64,000 nt of DNA from assembly GCA_009746045.1 (NCBI GenBank), contig RPFO01000213.1, positions 790,564-854,563 of the forward strand, written 5' to 3'. Under the pieces are notes generated by a model. It worked only from the letters and a program-made list of their open reading frames with translations, made no database searches and was not told the DNA's origin. Made by a program: the position numbers and the translations under genes. This document shows positions 10,557 through 21,597 of the stretch, in pieces (position 1 is the stretch's first letter; each line of letters opens with the position of its first letter). This stretch comes from Mesostigma viride (taxonomy: Eukaryota; Streptophyta; Mesostigmatophyceae; Mesostigmatales; Mesostigmataceae).

Positions 10557-12243
10557 CTAGTGCCGTGGCTGACCCAGCGACATATTGTTCATTTGGTGCC
10601 TAAGAAGAGTATACTGTGCCTTGGCGGAGCTATAGAGCTTGGTAAGAGCATCCGAGCAATTCTGGTCGCCTGCCACGTGCTCGGTATGGAGCGCATCAGA
10701 AAATTCCTTCACCCGGAGGAAGTCAAGGTCTCTCGTGCGAGCGTAGGGGTTCTCAATGAAGTCCACCAGCGCTTGGCTGTCGGTGCGCATGACGCGATCG
10801 ATGCGTGTGGTGAGACCGCCCAGCTTGAGGATCCAGCAGAGTAGCGTGTGGAAATACGCGAGCTCACTTGCAGCCTCGCAATACGCACGCGCCTCGGCGG
10901 TGTCCGACCCCACATACACACGGCGGTGTAGACGTGAGAACCACGCAAAGATGGAGGATGGCGCAGATTGGTCAGCGTTTGAGATATAGCTAACAGCCGC
11001 ACACCTACCACGCATCTTGGTGAGCACCCGCGCATCCAAAGAACTGTCACAATAAGCTCCTAGCTCGATGGGCTTGTCCCAGTCAACACCCTGCAGGACC
11101 AACCCCGGTGAGGCCTGCACATACTCAGCTACAACCGGGCGGGCCAACAAGCAGAGAACATCGTCTGTCAACCGACTAAGGACAGCCAAGTCAGGGCTCG
11201 TGGTACACGCAAGCCAATTGAGTTTGCCACGCAGCGCACCACACTCAGAGGGAAGGATAGGCCCAGTGCGGGCCATGACCTCCTTGACCAGGTCGGGGAC
11301 ATAGCTACCCTTAGGATGCAGCAACATGACCCACTGCCCTTGCTCATCGTCATCGAGAATAGTGTCCATGCCCATGAAGGGCACGATCTTGCCCGGCTCC
11401 CTAAAGACGAGCTTGCCCACAGGGTACACTGAGTGCACGAGCGAATGGAACCACACAATCCACTCCCGTGGCCCCAGGCAGTCACAGTCATCGGCATGCA
11501 CCAAAACAAACACGAGCTCCCCCTTCCAGACACCAACAAACAAGGAGGGGTCCAGGTCGCTGTACATCATGCGTGCGCGGTTAAGTAGAAGGCGCTCTAA
11601 ACTCTTGCGCCACGCCCGCGGCCCGGCCACGGTCCCATCCACAGCCTTCACCAACCTCATGAACTTCTTGCCCACAATAGGTTCCCACATCTTGGGTGTC
11701 CTAACATACAGCGGTGTGGTGCCCTCCCACAATTTAGCCGTCTCATCTGAATCCCCGTTAAGGAAGGCCTTAGAAAAATCTAGCACCGCGGAGCCATGCG
11801 GCAAGCCTTTGTTGAGGCGCCCGAGATGAAAGCACACTAACAATCGCCAAGTGTCTTTATTTAAGCCCGGGGCAGTCAGGGCTGAGGAGGGCAGGTCAGA
11901 AGATCCAGAAAATTCTAGCACCACAGGTCTAGCAAACTCTACTTTCCTGTCAGTGCCGGGAACCGGCTTCATCTGGAAGGTCCATTTGAAACGAAGCAAC
12001 CGGCCATCCCTTGGGACTAGGTCCACTGGCTCCACACAACCCAGTCCTAACCATCGTTCCCCTGCAGCCAGCATAGCCCCTTGGGTATTGTCTAGCCCTT
12101 CCTCGGTTGAGACGTGCCTGGCAACATCATGGAAGGACATGGGGCTTTCGGTGGCAACATCGTGGAAGCTAATCCCCAAACTGTCAGGGGTGAGGGCTTT
12201 AGGGGTGAGAAGATCGCGGGCAGGAGGCAATTCAGAATCCTTG
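10557..12243 (-). CDS. Y reverse transcriptase and RNase H
   Basis: The 557-codon frame begins just past the SDR-1 junction; its true N terminus is in the 14042-15923 frame. Copia-type RT: LRFKWTFQMK near residue 80, the first Asp in VLDFSKAFLNG (about 151), and the active site VLVHADDCD (HADD, about 245-248), where copia elements normally have YVDD. The RNase H acidic residues lie in YCDSSLDAR, DTAEARAYCEA, MRTDSQALVDF and CSDALTK. No internal stop or frameshift is seen, so apart from the insertion upstream this part looks functional. The acidic tetrad and C-terminal DALTK are characteristic of Ty1/copia RNase H. Confidence 0.9.
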
Positions 12244-14040
12244 TTCTATTCCCACTATTACCAATCCACCAACATTTGATTAAAACAATAAGTGGGCAAT
12301 TACAGAACCCATGAGTGAGCCTGCCACGCTGCACCCATTTCATGATTGATTGTAGTTCTCGTTACCCTAGAAACAAACACAAGAAGAGGGAGGGGGGGCG
12401 GGACAAGAAAAAGAGACCTAGAACATCGTGCAAATGGCACTTTAGGGCGGCGTAGCCCGGGCTCGCCTCATGAGCCGTCAGCAGCAGTAACTTAATTGCT
12501 ACTTAACTTAACGAACTAGAAATGGCCATACAAAACTGGCCAACTAATTCTAACTCATGGAACCGGTCCAGCCCAAGGCCCACCGTCCCGTAGTACCACT
12601 CACATAGCGGCGTTCATTCTCATCTGTTATAAAGAAACTACGTTCAGAGAACACCGATTCTATTCCCACTATTACCAATCCACCAACATTTGATTAAAAC
12701 AATAAGTGGGCAATTACAGAACCCATGAGTGAGCCTGCCACGCTGCACCCATTTCATGATTGATTGTAGTTCTCGTTACCCAACCCCCCTTTCCTGGTGC
12801 TTTATCTCCAAAGCTCCGCCAACCACTTTCGCTCAGTGGCTCTCGAGGCTGCCCTGCCGCAACGGTCACGACCATTACAATCGACGGCGGCTGTAGCGAG
12901 CCTCATGCACGATAACCCTTCGCAGGGCCCCCCCCAACCTTCCACCCTCGGCCAGTAAAAGAGGGTGTTGAATGTGCACGCAAAGACAAGGAAGAAGACG
13001 CCTCGTTTAACGATCACGGACCTCCCTCAAAGGCCAGTGCCGCCCTAACGTGACGACAACTTGTAGGACGTCACCCGATGCCACCATATCTCGATTACTG
13101 TCAACGTTGTCACCTGGGGGAGTAACTTTCCATATTTCAGGTTTTAGTTGATGAGCAGGCTCTCATCACACACCCCAGCGGCCGATAAAGCGCAAGCGCA
13201 ACTGGGCCGGCCAAAATATTTGGTCCTGCCCGGCCCAGGTCCGTCTGTTAAACTGGCCCCTTAAGTCTCGGTCTGAATCGAAATATTGCATAATTCCGGA
13301 ATTCGTCCCCACCACATTCCCGAGACCTCACGCACCCATAAGAGCGGATGCTGGTAAATATTTTTCTACTTACGCGAGGGCCGACAGACTTGTCGTCCAT
13401 CACAATGCCCACTAAAAGTAACCCGACCACCCTTCCTTCGGCAGTCAGCAGTCAGGAACTGCAACCCTGCTGCGACATTCCGCAGCAAAGCGGTAGGCAC
13501 TGCAGCGTGGCACGGAAATCTTACTCATGGTTTCAGAGTTCCGTACAGGTGCCACGCGCAGGCAAACGCGAAGTATTTTATAGTCTCTCGTCGGCCAAGA
13601 ACCCAGCTGCGGGGAGAAAACCGACGAGGGTAATTTTAATTTCTTTTTCACAGTCACGTGACTGTTCAAGCTATGTCAGTCACGCGCCATCTCTAATCGG
13701 CCACCGCCAGCCACAAAGGCTGACGCGATTAGGGCAGCATTAAATTTCTTGTAATCCGCCCTACCCATACCCCATACATCCGATGACAAGAAAAAGAGAC
13801 CTAGAACATCGTGCAAATGGCACTTTAGGGCGGCGTAGCCCGGGCTCGCCTCATGAGCCGTCAGCAGCAGTAACTTAATTGCTACTTAACTTAACGAACT
13901 AGAAATGGCCATACAAAACTGGCCAACTAATTCTAACTCATGGAACCGGTCCAGCCCAAGGCCCACCGTCCCGTAGTACCACTCACATAGCGGCGTTCAT
14001 TCTCATCTGTTATAAAGAAACTACGTTCAGAGAACACCGA
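12244..14040 (-). mobile_element. SDR-1: split-direct-repeat element in Y pol
   Basis: Layout on the plus strand: A1 124 bp (12244-12367), 34-bp spacer rich in A and G, B1 256 bp (12402-12657), A2 124 bp (12658-12781), 1003-bp internal part, B2 256 bp (13785-14040). A1/A2 and B1/B2 look identical. Removing it leaves the Y frame intact (GVEY-KDSELPP, like GVKWDEGEVPP in Z), so insertion was precise and without target duplication beyond at most one T. This matches the split direct repeats of PAT, Kangaroo and TOC1. The internal part shows only short frames with no RT or tyrosine recombinase motifs. Confidence 0.8.
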
Positions 14041-14041
14041 T

Positions 14042-15923
14042 ACTCTACCCCTTTCATGGCAGCCACCATAGGCAATGAGAGACCCCGAGCAGCGACATCG
14101 AGGGAAAAATTATTCAATCGCATGCAGCCAAACCCCGCTCGGGACAGCTGTGTGCTGCTCACTGTAACCCCGGGTAGCGTCAAGAACGGCTGTCCTAATA
14201 AGGCGGGCCCATCATACCCCTCTACCACACACATGGGCGTGTCTGCGCCGAGTATGGTTAAGGGAAATTCCCCCAGGACCTTGTAGGACCCTGACCTAGC
14301 AAAATCAGTGACCTGAGTCCAATGAGAGGGCAGCAAAGGAAAGTCTACACAGTTGGCCCCGATAATAGAGACCTGGGCCTGGGTATCAATGAGGAGCCCA
14401 CAATTCAGCGCCCTAGAGGTTAACAAGGAAGAGATGACTGCAGTGCTCGGGCCCAGCTGAGGGGGTACGCCTGCAGTCTGTGGTGGGCGGCGAAGGGAGC
14501 CTAACCCCATGTTATTGTCCCGGCGCAGCCCTAGAACAATCTTGCTGAGCAACCCACCACCCCGGCGAGGCTGACTAACGGCAGCCGGACCCTGGCTAAC
14601 GGCAGGGGTAATGCCCTCCCTACTACCCTCGCGCAGGTCAGCAGGGGGCTCGCGAGCTAAGCTCTGCACATCTGCAGCAAGTGCCACCAGATCACCGTCC
14701 TCCTCAACATGCTCATCGTCCTCTACCTCCCGAGCTTCGGCAGACATTTGCATAGGGTCAGAGGCAGGCATGGGTAAAAGAGGGGCAATCACGTCACCTG
14801 GTGGAGGCCGCAAGAAGTTGTCCGCGTCCTCGTAGTAGTGCAGAAGGCGCTCCCACGCACTTGTGTTCGGTTGATAGTGCTTGAGCTTGCTCCACGGGAT
14901 GTGGTGTTGCTTGTCCTGCAAGGAAACAACGGCCTTGCGCACACTCCCATCCACGGACACTACCGTGGCTGGACCATTCCACTGTCCCCTCTTTCCAAAG
15001 GGGCCCTCTTTATGCACCCAAACCAGGTCTCCTACACTATAGGCGGTAACCGGCCTACGTGTATCCCTTCGTACCAGGTTGGCAAATCTACCCTGCAAAT
15101 GGCGTGCCCACTCCTCTTCTATCTCTGGTGGGTAGTGGCCGTGCTGCAATCCCTCAGCTGTTATCACCACATTGCGAGAAGGAATGGACAACAACACACG
15201 CCGATTAAGGCATGCACAAATCCGCAACGCCCACATGAGGCGGGCTGCGTATGCTGAAAGGGATGCATCACCTTGTCTCCGTGCAGCTTGCTTGAATTCT
15301 TGCACGGCACGCTCCACTATACCCTGACCAGTGTGGTCCTCACGCCCAACTGTCTTGAGGCATTCAAATCCAGGCTGGCCCTCTAGACACGCGAACTGCC
15401 TGTCCATCTGTATTGACTCCAGTGGTGAGAAAAAGGACGAAGAGACATCAATGGCTTCTGCCAGGTCGGCGGCTTCCATATGACGCAAAGGAACTACAGC
15501 TACGTTGTGAGCATATCTATCTATTGCAATAAAGTATGGCATGTGTGCCCAGAACAGCACATCACCTACGATTTCCCCCTTTCTCGCAGGTGGATGCTTT
15601 ACATGGTGGCGAGGAGGCTTGGGGCCCGACGATTGACATTGTGGACAATTTTCGTAACACTCACGACATGCTTCCAGCATTGGCGCCCCACCAAAAGCCC
15701 TAGCAAACTTGTAAGCGTTTGTTCCATGGCCAAAGAAGATGTGAAACCGAGACGCACAGGCATACTTGAAAATTGGATCTGTATTGATCAAGTTTGATAT
15801 TGCCTTAACATCCGCAGCATCGGCCATAAAACTGCCTACATCGTCTACTGCCAGGAGCCTCCTATGCTCCATAGCGCTGTCCTGCCCTGGGGCCTTCAGT
15901 TTTCCTGAGCATTGCGCACCCAC
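14042..15923 (-). CDS. Y integrase followed by protease-like domain
   Basis: The frame from the ATG at 15923 overlaps the end of gag by 28 bases in another frame. Integrase zinc motif: His 61 and 66 (FHIFFGH) and Cys 93 and 96 (CPQC). Core: Asp in GDVLF or AIDRY (121/135), Asp 174 (IQMDRQF), Glu 204 (GIVERAV); 29 residues lie between Asp 174 and Glu 204. Residues about 295-350 form an SH3/GPY-like tail (VGDLVWV...GQWNGPATVV). After an acidic linker comes the retropepsin-like domain: LIDTQAQVSIIG (about 512-521) and ALLGQPFL (about 574-581). Gly of the usual DTG/DSG is Gln here. The frame runs on into SDR-1 and stops at 14010. Confidence 0.9.
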
Positions 15924-16852
15924 GTGAACCGCTGGCGCCTAATAGGCCCAGCCTTGCCAACATTGTCCGCCTGGTTGGCAGCAGTCCGCGACTTGCAAAA
16001 CCGGGCCTTGTGCCCTGGCTTATGGCACTTGCCACACAGGTTCGTCCCCAACGGGAAAGCCTTGTTGGCCTTGCAGGTCTCGCGGGTGTGACCAGTCCCC
16101 TGGCAGCGAGGACACTTCAGGCGCCCGTCACCGGCGCCAAAAACGGCCCTGATGGCAGGGCCATCGGCATTGACTGCTGGCGTCGGCTTCACGGCACCCT
16201 TGCCGGCCAGCTCCTGAGCAGCGCCACCGAGCGCCATGATCTCGCGGATGCAGGCGAAAGCAGCAGCCTTGCTCGCCAGCTTCTCCTTGGTCAGGACGGA
16301 CGCCAGACTCTGCACGGTGCTTTCTGACATAGCACCGCTGCCAAGGGCCTTGCCCAAGAACAGGACCACCGAAAAATCATCAGCAAATTTTAGATTGGTT
16401 TCTTCGAGCATCCGCTCGAAGGCCAGCGTGGCCTTGGCAGTGTCACCGGACACTTCGAACGTCAGAATCTGCATGACGTCCTTGATGGACTTCACCAGCC
16501 CTGTCGGCGCGAGAAGCTCAGTGAGCCGCTCAAGGAACTGATTCCAGTCCCATGCCTTCTCCTGGGCGATCCGAATCAGGTCCCGCACCGCCTGCGGCCC
16601 TTTGCTGGCCAGTGGAGCCCCCCGCAAGATCCGAAAAATCTGCGCGGGAGTCTTCACTACCGTGCGGACTTTCTCCTCCCAGGCCTTGATTGCCCAGACA
16701 AAGTCACGGTTTTCCTTGTCCGTAGCCTTGTCGGCCAACGGCTCTGGCAGCATGCGAACCACCAGTTCGTGCTGTCGCAGCTCCTTGTAAGCATCGGCAC
16801 CATCGCCAGTCAACTGAATGGCGTCCGTGTCGGAACGGGAACCGCGAGCCAT
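15896..16852 (-). CDS. Y gag with two zinc knuckles
   Basis: The likely start is the ATG at 16852 (MARGSRSD), 25 bases from the LTR edge; the longer frame to 16903 begins inside the LTR. About 318 residues. The N-terminal two thirds are helical, as expected of a copia capsid. Two CCHC knuckles close the protein: CPRCQGTGHTRETC and CGKCHKPGHKARFC, which would bind the element RNA in the particle. Pol starts in another frame overlapping the last codons, so pol needs frameshifting or reinitiation. Confidence 0.9.
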   Translation of the reverse strand: MARGSRSDTDAIQLTGDGADAYKELRQHELVVRMLPEPLADKATDKENRDFVWAIKAWEEKVRTVVKTPAQIFRILRGAPLASKGPQAVRDLIRIAQEKAWDWNQFLERLTELLAPTGLVKSIKDVMQILTFEVSGDTAKATLAFERMLEETNLKFADDFSVVLFLGKALGSGAMSESTVQSLASVLTKEKLASKAAAFACIREIMALGGAAQELAGKGAVKPTPAVNADGPAIRAVFGAGDGRLKCPRCQGTGHTRETCKANKAFPLGTNLCGKCHKPGHKARFCKSRTAANQADNVGKAGPIRRQRFTWVRNAQEN

Positions 16853-16876
16853 TGTAAATAGCAGCTTTTGAGTACG

Positions 16877-19156
16877 AGTTGAGATTGAGAATGATGCTTG
16901 CAAGAATGCGGCACTAGGTGCCTGGGTTTATTATCAATTTATATGGTTACAAGTCATGTGTGCAACCCCAAGATTGCGATAGGCCTTATCGTCATTGCAC
17001 CAATCACATTTCATGTGCATTAGCGATTTCCAAGAGGCACACTGAACTAGCGTTACGCCAGCGTTGCACAATGTCCATCTTCCCAGTAAAAGTCCTAACT
17101 TTAGGACCAAGTGGAATTAAAAAATATATATGCAAACATTAAAATTTGACCCTGGCATTCGTGCCCATGACAGATAACACACTTTTTTAGTTTCTATCAA
17201 AAACCTGGGGTCAAATAATTACATTTAGTGCATGAATGGGCCCTGCCACCTGCCAGACCTCAAAGCGCGAATTTGGCCAAAATGTGGGTTTTAGGACCAT
17301 TAGGACCAATTATTGTCAACGCATGACCATGCTATCCACACGGTCCCTTTAGCATCTTACAAGCGCTAGGGGACCCTACGAGGCCTTGGGATGGCGGGGC
17401 AGCGTATAACAAGGCCATACCCTGCTGTGGCTGCCTCTATATATACGCGTGATTAACGGTGTCACAGATGGTGCAGGTAATGCAATATAGGGTTGCATGG
17501 TTGCTGAGGTTGCCCGGCTTGAACATGGCCCACCCCTTGCGGTAAACTTTCTCTAAGCATATGCCAAACCTTCTTTGACATCACGGACATGCTGGCCACC
17601 ACCCAGCGATGAAAAAACATTGCATTTGCATTGCAACTAACACATGAATGCAGCCAAATCAAGTTACAAAACAACGTTGTGCTAACATGCAACGCTTTGT
17701 GAGCGAATTCAGGGTGCATGTAACACGTAAACCATACTGTATATACTGTCTGAGAACACCCTGAACGACTGCAGGCCATAGGACCATGGTTTATAACTAA
17801 CACATGAGTAAAACTGCTCTTACGCATGTGTGTTTTAGCTGCAGCGGACGACGAAGATAGAGACGTAAAAAATTGTATGACGTAAACCAACTATGTGTGA
17901 CAGTTATGTGCACAGGGAGCGTCCCCTCTTTTTAGGCATAGCTGGCTGACTCAAAACACCACGACAGCGTTGCCAGTTACACTCATGATCTAGGACAACC
18001 CAGCACTTACCTGCTACTTACGTCGCCTCATTCCAGATGGTTGCAAAAAAGTCGCTGAAATCCGCAGCGAGGTCAGCTTTCCGAGAGCTGAGCGCACCAA
18101 AGCTGGCCAACCGGTTCGAAAATGATATAAACCACGCTTGTGCTGCGTTCTAGGTCCAAGAAATACCGAAAGTGAAGACCTATAAGGTGCGCTCGCTGCC
18201 CAGCCTGAACGTCCCTAAAACATGGTCGACAGTGGAAATCGGGCAAGAATATCACGGCCCAGGCGCTCCCATGTCAAATACTCCGTTTCTAAACTCCAGA
18301 CTATAATAAAAATCGTCCACAAAATTTTCCTGGCTTGATTCGCACCACCATTGCTAATACACTAACATGTTTGTGCCAAAATCGACCCTCCGCGAGCAGG
18401 CGATCTGCGACCCATTTGTGTTGTGCCGCTGTGATACAGCGCTACACATAAAAACTTGCGCAGAAAATATTCACAGCCTTCAAGCATAACTAACAACCTT
18501 TCGTTTTTGCTACTGGGCGCCCGAAATGATAAACGCACGTGAAAACGCCGGCCACGATTGTCAGGTCGCCATATCCACCTCACTTCATTCCCGCACCCAC
18601 TTTTTCGCTCCAAAATCGGTTATATTTTTGGTCGAGGTACCTACTTTCCCGCCATTATACCCGGTACCCGGGTACGGAATCCGGGTACCATGTGCCGGTA
18701 CCACGGGTCGGGTACATCATGCCGGGTACGGTCCACATGGGGTACGGTCCATATAGTGACCCCCCCCCGGTACCTCGGTTATAGTGACCACTAGGACGAT
18801 TTAGGACAAAGTCCTAAATTTAGGACCGTGGGATGATTAACAACAATGCTTCTAGACGCTTCTAGAACCATTTACAAATATCCATTAGCAGGGAATATTG
18901 CCGTATTCGTCTGCCCGCTGAAGGGGTGTTTTATCTCATCAATCCTTGGCACGACTTCAACAGCCTGACCGACAGTCAGTGCTCAACAGTCATGCAGCGC
19001 GACCACTAGTTATAATGCATCAGCTTGGCTATACTGCCACCATGGTCATGTACACAAGCTGTGTGCAGCAATTGTGAGTATTGTTTCACAGATTTACATT
19101 CCATTATGCATGCACCAGTTTATACACGCATTTCGGTCAAGCAACAGATTGCAACT
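16877..19156 (-). repeat. Y 5' LTR, interrupted by element I
   Basis: 505 bp of LTR in two pieces (16877-17073 and 18849-19156) around a 1769-bp insertion and its 6-bp duplication. Sequence and order match the 3' LTR. It carries the promoter for Y transcripts reading leftwards. Confidence 0.9.
17074..18842. mobile_element. I: 1.77 kb element with palindromic GTCCTAA boxes at both ends
   Basis: It is flanked by ACAATG (17068-17073 and 18843-18848), duplicated relative to the intact LTR. Near each end is a perfect inverted box, GTCCTAA-N2-TTAGGAC (17092-17107 and 18811-18826), and the outermost bases are weakly inverted (both contain TCnTCCCA). Internal frames on the minus strand (17462-17890, 18073-18255) show no recognised domain. 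It is probably a non-autonomous DNA transposon; it shares box type and size with the element at 30720-32439. Confidence 0.65.
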
Positions 19157-19400
19157 GTGCGTGGATGGTGGTTGGAAGATGGGGGGTTGCAGCCATGTGT
19201 GCGTGGATGGTGGTTGGATGGTGGGGGGTGCAGCCATGCATGCGTGGATGGTGGTTGGATGGTGGGGGGATGCTGCCATGCATGCATTAATGGTTGTTTG
19301 ATGGTGGTGGGCTGCAGCCATGTGTGCGTGGATGATGGTTTGATAGTGGGGGGTTGCAGCCATGCGTGCGTGGATGGTAGTTGGATGATGGGGGTGTAGG
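19157..19400 (+). repeat. G-rich minisatellite, right part
   Basis: Continuation of the array at 7340-7699, with the same gcgtggatggtggttgg and cagccatg words. The two halves were joined before Y inserted. Confidence 0.85.
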
Positions 19401-19504
19401 GAGTCCTTGATGGTGGGGATGTAGGGACTTCTTGATACTTCTAAGTCATGGATTATAATTAATGGATTAAAGTAAGCTTACTGATTAAATGAGACGAAAT
19501 TTAG

Positions 19505-19915
19505 TTCAATTGACAATTGACGATTGACAATTCAATTGACAATTCAATTGACAATTCAATTGACAATTCAATTGACAATTCAATTGACAACTCAATTGAC
19601 AATTCAATTGACAACTCAATTGACAATTCAATTGACAATTCAATTCAATCAATTCAATTCAATTCAATCAATTCAATTCAATTCAATTCAATTCAATTCA
19701 ATTCAATTCAATTCAATTCAATTCGATTCAATTCAATTCAATTCAATTCAATTCAATTCAATTCAATTCAATTCAATTCAATTCAATTCAATTCAATTCA
19801 ATTCAATTCAATTCAATTCAATTCAATTCAATTCAATTCAATTCAATTCAATTCAATTCAATTCAATTCAATTCAATTCAAGTCAGTTCAGTTCAATTCA
19901 ATTCTATTCAATTTA
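19505..19915 (+). repeat. Simple repeats: TTGACAATTCAA then TTCAA
   Basis: About ten copies of a 12-base unit (aattgacaattc, 19509-19645) pass into a pure pentamer array (attca, about 19650-19895). The Ile/Gln/Phe/Asn-Ser frames here are artefacts of the repeat. Confidence 0.95.
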
Positions 19916-19967
19916 AATAATTCAATTCAACTTCGCATAGTCTAGCCGTAAATTTCCTGGATCATGA

Positions 19968-20160
19968 ACAATGGGCAGTTGCAACCACCATCCATGCACG
20001 CATGGCTGCACCCCCCACCATCCCACCACCATCCACGCATGCATGGCTGCAACCCCCCACCATCCCACCACCATCCATGCACACATGGCAGCAAATCCTC
20101 ACCATCCAACCACTATTTATCCACGCACGCTAGCTGCAGCCCCCAACCATCCAACCATCA
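19968..20160 (-). repeat. Minisatellite, inverted copy
   Basis: The same family as 7340-7699 but in the opposite orientation (ccaccatccacgcatg, catggctgcaaccccccacc). It ends next to the telomere-like words. Confidence 0.8.
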
Positions 20161-20178
20161 CAACCCTAAACCCTAAAC
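20160..20178. repeat. Short CCCTAAA telomere-like run
   Basis: aaccctaaaccctaaac holds two CCCTAAA units, the Arabidopsis-type telomere word. It is too short to prove a telomere origin. Confidence 0.5.
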
Positions 20179-20239
20179 AGTTGTAAGCCAAGCTCAGCAT
20201 CTTATAATCCTCCTCCTCCTGGCTAAACTGTTTATTTTG

Positions 20240-21000
20240 ACATGACATGGCCAGCATACTGACTGGCACATTATGCCCATGGTTTGTCACCAAGATTTTC
20301 TATCACCCGTATAAGCTTGAAAGCACCCTTGAAGCAGCCCATGGCCAAACAATCACGCAATATGAACGTAGCAAAAGAATAAATAACATCTATGAATGTT
20401 ATTCAACGCATTTAGCGTTAGAAACATGCACTACCACACCATGGTGTGGCATTTGCATGGTAAAAAAGGAGGGCTTTAGAGAGGGCCAGGCAACGGTCGA
20501 GAAAGATCATCAAGGCTGAAAAGTGACAACGCCTCACAAGATTAAATTCATTTACAAACGTCAGGAAACCATGGGGGAACGATAAACCAGCCATACCTTG
20601 CATGGAGTAACGTTACCTTGGCCCAGGCAGTGCCCGCAAAAGCGGCACTTTGCGGCACACAAGCTGTGATGTGACAGAGTGGTCAAAATCGTCAAATCTT
20701 TACTGCCGCTGCCTATATTCAACGACGATGCATGATAACAAGTAATTAAATAAACCTAGACACCCGCCGGGTTGCGCCGTAAAGCACTTGTAGTAATCAA
20801 TTCCGTCGAACCTGCCTGATCGCAGTTTTTCCCAGCAAGAACACTGACGGCACGTGGTAAATCGCATCCCCGCGAGCTAAAAATTGATCCGAATCATATT
20901 TGGGACGTATAAGCTCTACTATTTCCTGAGTTTGGCCGGGAAATTCGTCCGCAAACGTGTCAGGAAAATGGCCAAAAACTTCTCCTAGCTTGCACAATAA
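20240..21000 (-). pseudogene. Decayed copy of sequence found inside element H
   Basis: About 0.75 kb matches 31410-32110 in nucleotide sequence, for example accaagattttctatcaccc and atcgcatccccgcgagc. Two minus-strand stretches also correspond as protein: FLDRCLALSKA with FLDRCLPLSKP, and TFADEFPGQTQEI with TFADDLAGKTQEI. This suggests a common ancestral coding sequence, possibly a transposase or passenger gene. I do not recognise the family, and both copies are broken. Confidence 0.5.
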
Positions 21001-21577
21001 ATGCTGGCTATCGGAGGAAAGTTCCGGTACTTGAAGACCTTTGACTTATGGAGAAAAATGAGGCGAATTCATTGGTAATATTCGTTTAATCATTCATCCA
21101 ACATAGTCTAGGCTGCGGCCATGGGGCGGCCAGCTGCCATAGCTTAGCATGTCAAGGCTTACAGGACAAATTGCCAGAGCAACATTAAGTGGAAAAGCAC
21201 ACCGTCCCTATAGCCGTCGATTTAGTAAAAATCTACGGCACAGTTAGGGTGCAGGCCAGCCGCCACACAAAACGTGGGTGGCTTGCATCAACACACATGA
21301 TGCGTTGGGTCACTAGTATGCAAGTACAAGGACATTGCGCCTCCAGGGCAGCACTGAGTGAAAAGAGGGGTCGGCGCGAAGCGCGGATCCAGGCAAATTT
21401 GTACGACGGCTACAGTACCGGCAGGACAGTGCTCGGTACGTTACGGATGACAGCAAACAGTGCTGGAAAATATATTGAGTGCCGATTTATACTACATCGG
21501 ACTTTGACCAAGTGGACTGAAGATATAGGTACGTCTGAAAAAGATTCCGTCACACTAGTACAGTGTCCAAAAACCAA

Positions 21578-21597
21578 ATGTCCTCATTTGAGGACAT
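21578..21597. repeat. Palindromic box, left (possible end of element J)
   Basis: ATGTCCTCA-TT-TGAGGACAT is a perfect 9-base-arm inverted repeat. The identical box recurs 1.7 kb away at 23283-23302. The spacing and box type resemble elements H and I, but no target duplication was found, so a mobile element is only suspected. Confidence 0.45.

Larger units (their letters stand above)
7700..19156 (-). mobile_element. Y: minus-strand copia-type LTR retrotransposon
   Basis: The boundaries are set by two direct LTR copies, each 505 bp once later insertions are removed, and by a 5-bp target duplication GTGCG (7695-7699 and 19157-19161) in the minisatellite. On the minus strand the order is 5' LTR (16877-19156), gag (15896-16852), integrase then protease-like domain (14042-15923), RT and RNase H (10557-12243), polypurine tract, and 3' LTR (7700-10339). 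The two pol pieces are one frame, split only by a clean insertion at 12244-14040; without it pol would be about 1185-1190 codons, the same as Z. The LTR begins AGTTG and ends CAACT. Confidence 0.92.

Noticed and set aside
14838-15257. Plus-strand frames inside Y pol, and similar frames opposite Z pol
   Set aside because: Shadows of the well-supported minus-strand (Y) or opposite-strand (Z) pol frames.
18640-18790. GGGTACC-rich stretch considered as a tandem repeat or promoter
   Set aside because: Words such as ggtaccacggg and cgggtac recur irregularly with no unit length or start site; kept as part of element I only.
19505-19945. 130-142 codon frames rich in Asn, Ser, Ile, Gln
   Set aside because: Produced by the TTCAA and TTGACAATTCAA arrays.
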